From assembly GCA_043747835.1 (NCBI GenBank), contig JAYTOK010000067.1, forward strand, positions 1-42,346: 42,346 nucleotides of DNA, in the 5' to 3' direction. A model generated the notes under the pieces. That model was given only the letters and a program-made list of their open reading frames with translations. It had not been told where the DNA came from and did no database searches. This stretch comes from CADEED01 sp043747835 (GTDB lineage Bacteria > Pseudomonadota > Gammaproteobacteria > Steroidobacterales > Steroidobacteraceae). The position numbers and the translations under genes were made by a program. Below, in pieces: positions 37,617 through 42,346 of the stretch (position 1 is the stretch's first letter; each line of letters begins with the position of its first letter).

Positions 37617-37693
37617 GCCTTCAGGATGTCCTTCGACGTCGGGTCCTTCTGATGGTCGTTGTCCGCGTTGGACATGGTCAATCCGCCTCCACG
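37617..37693 (-). pseudogene. Remnant of a dienelactone hydrolase gene (copy 1)
   Basis: On the minus strand this reads GGGLTMSN joined to ADNDHQKDPTSKDILKA. Both parts match the longer remnant at 41055-41351 (GGGLTTSNPD and ADNDDQKDPTSKDILRKA), so ~72 bases between them have been lost. DNA similarity is high (AGGATGTCCTTCGA-GTCGGG). It overlaps the leader of selO. Confidence 0.75.
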
Positions 37694-37745
37694 GGAGGAG
37701 GGCCGGCTCAGAGATGGCGCTGCGCGAGATACACTGCCGCCAGTC

Positions 37746-39215
37746 ATGCGCCTCGGTCTCCAACACACTTATTCCGCACTACCTTCGCGGTTCTACGCGC
37801 GGGTCGCGCCGGCGCATGCAAAGGATCCACGGCTGGTCGCTTTCAACTCACGTCTGGCCGAAGAGCTCGACTTCGATCCAACCGTCCTCGAACACGAAGG
37901 CGCATCCTGGTTTTCAGGCAATCAAACGCCCGATGATGCCGACCCGATCGCTTTGGCCTACGCGGGTCATCAGTTCGGCGGCTTCGTGCCGCAACTCGGC
38001 GATGGTCGCGCCATTCTGCTCGGAGAGCGGGTGGGACGCGACGGCGTGCGGCGCGACATCCAGCTCAAGGGCTCGGGACGGACGCCGTTCTCGCGCAATG
38101 GCGATGGACGCGCGGCGCTGGGGCCCATGCTGCGCGAGTACCTCATGAGCGAAGCGATGCATGCGCTCGGCGTTCCGACCACGCGCTCTCTCGCGGTGGT
38201 CACGACCGGCGAGCAGGTTGCCCGCGAGGATCTTCTTCCGGGAGCGGTGCTGACGCGCGTGGCTGCCAGTCACATTCGTGTCGGCACCTTCGAGTACTTC
38301 GCGGCTCGCAACGATCGCGAAGCAGTTAGTCAGCTGCTCGACTATGTCATCACACGACACTATCCGGAAGCGCGCGGCGCCGACGTTCCCGCGCTGGCGG
38401 TGCTCGAAGCCGTCGTGCAGCGCCAAGCCGCGCTCATTGCGGATTGGATGAGCGTGGGCTTCATCCATGGCGTCCTGAACACGGACAACGTGGCCATCTC
38501 GGGTGAGACCATCGACTATGGGCCGTGCGCGTTCATGGATAACTACGACACGAACACGGTCTTCAGCTCCATCGACCACGCCGGTCGGTATGCGTATGGC
38601 AATCAGCCGGCCATTGCGCAATGGAATCTCGCGCGGTTCGCCGAAACCCTTCTACCGCTCATCGATTCGGACATCGCGAAAGCAGTCGAGCTCGCGACAG
38701 CGATCGTCAAGGACTTCATGCCGGCTTTCGATGCTCGGCTCCTGGCACGCATGCGGCGCAAGATCGGCCTGGCGAGCGAACAGATAAGCGATGTCGAGCT
38801 CGTCAGCGCCCTGTTCGCGACGATGCAATCGGCCGGTGCTGATTTCACGCTGACGTTTCGTCGCCTCGCGCGGTGTGCCGACGAACCGGCCAACGACGCC
38901 TCACTACTCGAGCTTTTCGCATCCTCCCCTGGCATTGCGGATTGGCTGCGGCGCTGGCGCGAGCGCCTCGCAAGCGAGCCGCAGAACGCCGCGGAGCGCG
39001 CCGCGAACATGCGGCGCGTGAATCCCGCATTCATTCCGCGCAACCACCGGGTGGAGGCCGCGCTCGAAGCAGCTTCCACGCACGGGGACTTCGGGCCGTT
39101 TCATCAGCTCCTGAGCATCCTCGAGCGTCCTTACGACGATCAGTCTAGCTACGCTGAGTTCGAGCAGCCGCCGGCGCCGGGCGATCGCGTGCTTCGGACG
39201 TACTGCGGCACCTGA
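37746..39215 (+). CDS. selO: Protein adenylyltransferase SelO
   Basis: A kinase-fold enzyme that transfers AMP (not phosphate) to protein Ser/Thr/Tyr residues. The protein has 489 residues, typical of SelO/YdiU. Motifs are AYAGHQFGGFVPQLGDGRA, QLKGSGRTPFSRNGDGRAAL, IHGVLNTDNVAISGETIDYG (catalytic and metal Asn/Asp, equivalent to HRD and DFG) and the C-terminal CGT, where eukaryotic forms carry selenocysteine. ATG 37746 starts where the family does; the longer frame back to 37659 covers the upstream gene remnant. It is convergent with hipA. Confidence 0.94.
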   Translation: MRLGLQHTYSALPSRFYARVAPAHAKDPRLVAFNSRLAEELDFDPTVLEHEGASWFSGNQTPDDADPIALAYAGHQFGGFVPQLGDGRAILLGERVGRDGVRRDIQLKGSGRTPFSRNGDGRAALGPMLREYLMSEAMHALGVPTTRSLAVVTTGEQVAREDLLPGAVLTRVAASHIRVGTFEYFAARNDREAVSQLLDYVITRHYPEARGADVPALAVLEAVVQRQAALIADWMSVGFIHGVLNTDNVAISGETIDYGPCAFMDNYDTNTVFSSIDHAGRYAYGNQPAIAQWNLARFAETLLPLIDSDIAKAVELATAIVKDFMPAFDARLLARMRRKIGLASEQISDVELVSALFATMQSAGADFTLTFRRLARCADEPANDASLLELFASSPGIADWLRRWRERLASEPQNAAERAANMRRVNPAFIPRNHRVEAALEAASTHGDFGPFHQLLSILERPYDDQSSYAEFEQPPAPGDRVLRTYCGT

Positions 39216-39264
39216 GTGGCGCGGTGGCCGCAGGCATGCCGAATGAATTGCGGAAGGTGGAGCA

Positions 39265-40542
39265 TCAATTCAAGTGCCGCTCCACCACATCCATTCCCAC
39301 ATCATTGGGTCGCCGGAAGGCCGTGGCCATCTGGTCGCACAGACCACCTGGAACACACAGACGTTCGAAGCTTGTCCGCCAGTCGCGTAACACGCGTGCG
39401 ATGCGATCGATGATCCGCGCTGCGTCCGGGGACGAAAGCCCAAAGCGGCCCGCTCCCGCGAACGCGTTGTCCAGCGTCGCCAGTCGGCCACGCGGGCCGA
39501 CTGCCAGATGCAGCATCCGCTCTTGCGCGACCTGCGGCCTAGGCACCACATCGTAGAGCGGGCTCAAACGCCATCCCGCGCGCGGCTCCAGCAAAAAGGC
39601 ATGGTTGCGCAGATGATCGTCGTCGTTGGACACCAGGATGTTGAACACCATGCGCGCGAACAGTTCGGCGCGATCGTTCGCGATGGAACCACGTGCGCCG
39701 TACTCACTCAGTGCGTCGGCGATGGCCGCGTAGCTCGCATTGGGCGAGTCCTGCTCGTGCAGTGCGAGCAGAGTCAAGGCGCTCACCATGTGCCGGCGGG
39801 CCATCCCCCGATCCGAAGGCGTGCGATCGAATCGCTGGATGAGCAGCACGTGGCGGCCATCGGCCAGGGTCTCCAGCTGTGTGGGAGGTGTCGTCAGGCC
39901 AGCCTCGCGCGCCAACTCCAGAGTGGCCCACTCGACCAATGGAACGTCGAAAGGATCGTTGCGCGCGGGGAATTTCGCGATCCATTCACGCCCATCGGTA
40001 GTTAGAGATGCCTTGGGGCGTGCTCCGCCAAGAGTCGGCCCCCCCGCGAAGAACACTTCCAGATGCGCGGGCACCGGCTCACCCGCTTCTATGCGTGCTG
40101 CCGCATCGAGCAGATGATCGAGCTGCAGCAAAGTAGGCAGCGCACCGCCCGCGGTCGCGCTGGTTGGTTCCGCGCGTATATCCAGCGCACCCGCACGATG
40201 GGGCCCCGCATGATCCAGGTACACCGATTCCGGCAAGCCGTTGGGTGGCGCCCTCAGCCGGTTTTCGATCACCCGGCGGCCCCAGGAATCAGGCGCGGCA
40301 TCGCGTACGGCGCCGAACAACGTCAGGCCGGCGGCTGGCAGTAGTTCGACGTCGATGCGACCCTGCGCCAGAGGCAGCGACACCGGATCCACCGGCAGCG
40401 CATTCGCGCGCTCGAGATAGCGGCGGCCATAGCTGAACCGCGAAGCGACCAGCTCTGTGCCCTGTTCGATCATGGTGAGCCGGCCCGCTGGCACTGCGTC
40501 CGTTTCACCTGGCAGATGTATGAACACGATCCGGTCAGCCAT
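39265..40542 (-). CDS. hipA: HipA-family Ser/Thr kinase toxin
   Basis: A kinase-fold protein of 425 residues. HipA toxins phosphorylate aminoacyl-tRNA synthetases (GltX in E. coli) and cause growth arrest. Family motifs are FFAGGPTLGGARPKASL (nucleotide-binding region), WIAKFP, SNDDDHLRNHAFLL (catalytic Asp/Asn/His set) and LSPLYDVVP (metal-binding DxxP). It starts at ATG 40542, one base after the hipB stop; the frame open to 40632 overlaps hipB. No residue needed for kinase activity is obviously missing. The target here is unknown. It is convergent with selO. Confidence 0.9.
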   Translation of the reverse strand: MADRIVFIHLPGETDAVPAGRLTMIEQGTELVASRFSYGRRYLERANALPVDPVSLPLAQGRIDVELLPAAGLTLFGAVRDAAPDSWGRRVIENRLRAPPNGLPESVYLDHAGPHRAGALDIRAEPTSATAGGALPTLLQLDHLLDAAARIEAGEPVPAHLEVFFAGGPTLGGARPKASLTTDGREWIAKFPARNDPFDVPLVEWATLELAREAGLTTPPTQLETLADGRHVLLIQRFDRTPSDRGMARRHMVSALTLLALHEQDSPNASYAAIADALSEYGARGSIANDRAELFARMVFNILVSNDDDHLRNHAFLLEPRAGWRLSPLYDVVPRPQVAQERMLHLAVGPRGRLATLDNAFAGAGRFGLSSPDAARIIDRIARVLRDWRTSFERLCVPGGLCDQMATAFRRPNDVGMDVVERHLN

Positions 40543-40543
40543 G

Positions 40544-40870
40544 TCAGAAATCCAGGTCCTGTTTGGCGGGCTTGCGGCGCGCGCGCTGCGCGCGTGTTTG
40601 ATTGAGCAGGGCTTCGGAAGGCGGGTCCTCAAGTGCCCGCAGCTTGGGCAGCAACCCGAGCCTTTCGAACAGCGCCAGCCAGCTCGCCAGCGATGCGGAA
40701 CTCGCGCCGTTTTCGATTCGCTTGGTGGTCGCGAGGCTCACGCGGGAGCGCTCGGCCAGCTCCGCCAGTGTCCAGCCTCGGGCCAGGCGTGCCTGCCGTA
40801 CCAATGCGCCCAGATGGCGGGTGACCTCTTGAGAGGGGTGACTGAGAAAGTGTGTTTCGTTACGCTTCAT
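40544..40870 (-). CDS. hipB: HipB-type antitoxin/repressor, Xre family
   Basis: The protein has 108 residues. An Xre/Cro helix-turn-helix spans VRQARLARGWTLAELAERSR and VSLATTKRIENG. The basic C-terminal tail RAQRARRKPAKQ may contact HipA or DNA. It overlaps no other gene and stops one base before hipA, so both are made from one transcript. The start ATG 40870 lies directly after a palindrome that is probably its own operator, and there is no clear Shine-Dalgarno. Confidence 0.9.
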   Translation of the reverse strand: MKRNETHFLSHPSQEVTRHLGALVRQARLARGWTLAELAERSRVSLATTKRIENGASSASLASWLALFERLGLLPKLRALEDPPSEALLNQTRAQRARRKPAKQDLDF

Positions 40871-40945
40871 GGCTCACAAATGAGCCATTAAGTCTTTAAA
40901 AGCTCATTTGTGAGCCTTTATATGCCCAGAGCGGAGTTGGGTCAA
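40871..40945 (-). promoter_or_regulatory. hipBA promoter and twin operators
   Basis: On the minus strand, TTGACC (40940-40945) and TATAAA (40917-40922) are spaced 17, a near-consensus sigma70 promoter. The 15-bp inverted repeat GGCTCACAAATGAGC (40871-40885) and its complement (40902-40916) lie downstream, one beside the -10 and one touching the hipB ATG. Each arm is itself palindromic (GGCTCA and TGAGCC around AAAT-type centres), so each can bind a HipB dimer. Confidence 0.85.
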
Positions 40946-41054
40946 GGACATAGCTACATCAGGCCTTGGGGAAAAGCTCACTCCCACCAGACGGTGACCC
41001 GCGGTGATCGCTCCAGATCAAACGAGCCGCGACTCATGATTCAGCGTTTGATCT

Positions 41055-41351
41055 TTAAACCAGCGCCTTCTTGAACAGCGCAAGCTTGCGCGCCCACCCA
41101 CGCTCGGCCGCTCCCGCATTGTGATTCTGCGAGTCCGGCGGCATCCAGCCGTGATTCGCGCCCTTGTACACCTCGATCTCCACCGACACCTTCGCATCGT
41201 CGAACGCCTTGCGCAGGATGTCCTTCGATGTCGGGTCCTTCTGATCGTCGTTGTCGGCGATGGCGATCAGCATGCTGGCTTTCATCTTCGGGATCAGAAA
41301 GTGCGGGCTGTCCGGGTTGGACGTAGTTAGCCCACCGCCAGGGAAGGTGCA
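41055..41351 (-). pseudogene. Truncated dienelactone hydrolase gene (copy 2)
   Basis: The minus strand reads TFPGGGLTTSNPDSP, then SMLIAIADNDDQKDPTSKDI and EIEVYKGANHGWMPPDSQ, ending ALFKKALV-stop. This is the C-terminal third of dienelactone hydrolase family proteins, including the catalytic Asp and His region. The N-terminal two thirds with the nucleophile Cys are missing: the homology fades near 41351 and the GGDEF gene ends at 41395. There is no start, so it is a broken gene. A shorter, internally deleted relative is at 37617-37693. Confidence 0.8.
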
Positions 41352-41394
41352 GCCGGCGCCGATGCAAATACGCTCGAACAATTCCAGCGCCGTG

Positions 41395-42346
41395 CTACGC
41401 CATCACCGTGCGGTTGCGCCCGGAGTCCTTGGCGGCGTACAGCGCGCGGTCGGCGCGCGCGATCAGGATCTCGACAGTCTCGTCGCGCTCGAAAACCGCC
41501 ACGCCGAGCGAAGTGGTGAGCGACAGGCCGGGCACGACGCCGTTCCAGTCGTGCGTCGCGATCGCCTCGCGCACCCGCTCGGCCGCGATGCGCGCGGCAT
41601 CGACCCCGGCCAGCGAGATCAGCAACACGATGAATTCCTCGCCGCCCAGACGGCCCAGCCGGTCGGTAGTTCGGATGCCGGTGTTCGCGACCCGGCAGAA
41701 CGCCTTGAGCACCGTGTCTCCGACCTGATGACCGAAGCGGTCGTTGACGCTCTTGAAGTGGTCGATGTCCAGCAGGACGACCGCGAACAGCCCGCCATAG
41801 CGCAGGGCGCGTGCGCGCTCGTCGGCCAGAATCAGCATGAAGGCGCGGCGGTTCAACACGCCGGTCAGGTCGTCGTGGTCGGCCATCTGCTCGATGCGTT
41901 CCACCGACTCGGCGAGCTGCCGGTTCCGCTCGGAAAGCCGGTTGCGCAGCGCGATGACGCCGGTGCCGAACACCGTGAGCTGCCCCAGCACCATGAAGAA
42001 GAACAGCATGAAGATGGCCAGCGATGCTTTGCTGACGGGCATATGGCCTAACTGTCCGCGCACCGCGTACATGGCCGCGGCGGTCAACACGCCTACCAGC
42101 AGCCACGCGAAGATGAACTGGCGCGGCTCGAATCGCATCATGCCGAAGATGAAGATGTCGATCACGCCGATCAGGAACAGCGCCCATAGCTGCGGCAGGA
42201 GGAGCAGGCCGCCAAGCATCAATCCCATGGCGACGCAGAACTGCTCCACCATCAGATCCTTGTCCGCGACGCGCAGATTCCAGTTTCGCGCGATGACCAG
42301 CGCGAACAGCGCCGACTGGCCGATGCCGACCGCGCCGAATTGCCAC
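41395..42346 (-). CDS. Membrane-bound diguanylate cyclase (GGDEF), partial
   Basis: It makes cyclic di-GMP from GTP. The frame is open to the right edge, so the N-terminus lies outside the window. The visible ~316 residues have about five hydrophobic helices (MGLMLGGLLLLPQLWALFLI onward), then a helical linker (ALRNRLSERNRQLAESVERI) and a GGDEF domain with DHDDLTGVLNRRAF, LLDIDHFKSVNDRFGHQVGD and the active-site GGEEF. RTTD five residues before GGEEF is an inhibitory I-site, so product feedback is likely. An internal ATG at 42252 is a fallback start. The downstream neighbour is the truncated hydrolase gene. Confidence 0.9.
   Translation of the reverse strand, partial: WQFGAVGIGQSALFALVIARNWNLRVADKDLMVEQFCVAMGLMLGGLLLLPQLWALFLIGVIDIFIFGMMRFEPRQFIFAWLLVGVLTAAAMYAVRGQLGHMPVSKASLAIFMLFFFMVLGQLTVFGTGVIALRNRLSERNRQLAESVERIEQMADHDDLTGVLNRRAFMLILADERARALRYGGLFAVVLLDIDHFKSVNDRFGHQVGDTVLKAFCRVANTGIRTTDRLGRLGGEEFIVLLISLAGVDAARIAAERVREAIATHDWNGVVPGLSLTTSLGVAVFERDETVEILIARADRALYAAKDSGRNRTVMA

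Noticed and set aside
39256..39286. Terminator between selO and hipA
   Set aside because: GGTGGAGC and GCTCCACC pair, but the loop is 15 bases, there is no T-run, and it overlaps the hipA end.

Overview
The window is a GC-rich chromosomal segment with tightly packed, often overlapping genes. Its housekeeping synteny is gammaproteobacterial: rhlB divergent from trxA-rho, dusB-fis-purH-purD, and prmA-accC-accB-aroQ. A lineage near Nevskiales/Steroidobacteraceae would fit the gene mix (CIRCE-type groE control, CioAB oxidase, REP-like palindromes), but that placement is inference. No rRNA, tRNA, CRISPR array or complete mobile element was seen.

Layout. 1-3.7 kb: rhlB (minus) diverges from trxA-rho, and both RhlB and Rho carry Gly/Arg-rich disordered extensions. 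Palindromic repeats follow rho. 3.7-8.6 kb: an outer-membrane lipoprotein, a hydrolase/thioesterase pair, a DUF4412 protein, the cbpA-cbpM co-chaperone pair and a secreted protein. 8.7-12.4 kb: a cyanide-insensitive-type bd oxidase (cydAB plus a 47-residue DUF2474 subunit), a membrane protein and a YheU-family protein. 12.4-15.2 kb: a CASTOR/POLLUX-like channel overlapping a class A beta-lactamase. 15.2-20.4 kb is the most accessory-looking stretch: an ECF sigma factor with two tandem cupin proteins, a BlaI-type repressor with its own two-operator promoter, an M56 (BlaR1-like) metalloprotease with an unrecognised periplasmic domain, gene remnants, a SIMPL-like periplasmic protein with a TonB-box-like N-terminus, and a DUF4440 protein. 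20.4-22.2 kb: a secreted class C beta-lactamase-fold hydrolase.

22.3-34.3 kb is an unbroken minus-strand train transcribed dsbD-tlpA-like-aroQ-accB-accC-prmA-DUF3426-dusB-fis-purH-purD. It joins periplasmic disulfide reduction, aromatic and fatty-acid precursor synthesis, ribosomal protein methylation, tRNA modification, a nucleoid protein and purine synthesis. DsbD has a duplicated N-terminal redox domain. groES-groEL (34.5-36.5 kb) lie divergently behind a sigma70-like promoter overlapping a CIRCE element, and end in a strong terminator.

36.5-42.3 kb looks rearranged. An outer-membrane barrel gene is bracketed by 17-bp direct repeats. selO and a convergent hipBA toxin-antitoxin-like pair with clear operators are bracketed by two same-orientation remnants of a dienelactone hydrolase gene. 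A membrane GGDEF cyclase runs off the right edge.

The strongest candidates for new biology are the sigma/cupin plus BlaI/M56 envelope-sensing cluster, the DsbD with two alpha domains, and the selO-hipBA block between gene scars.
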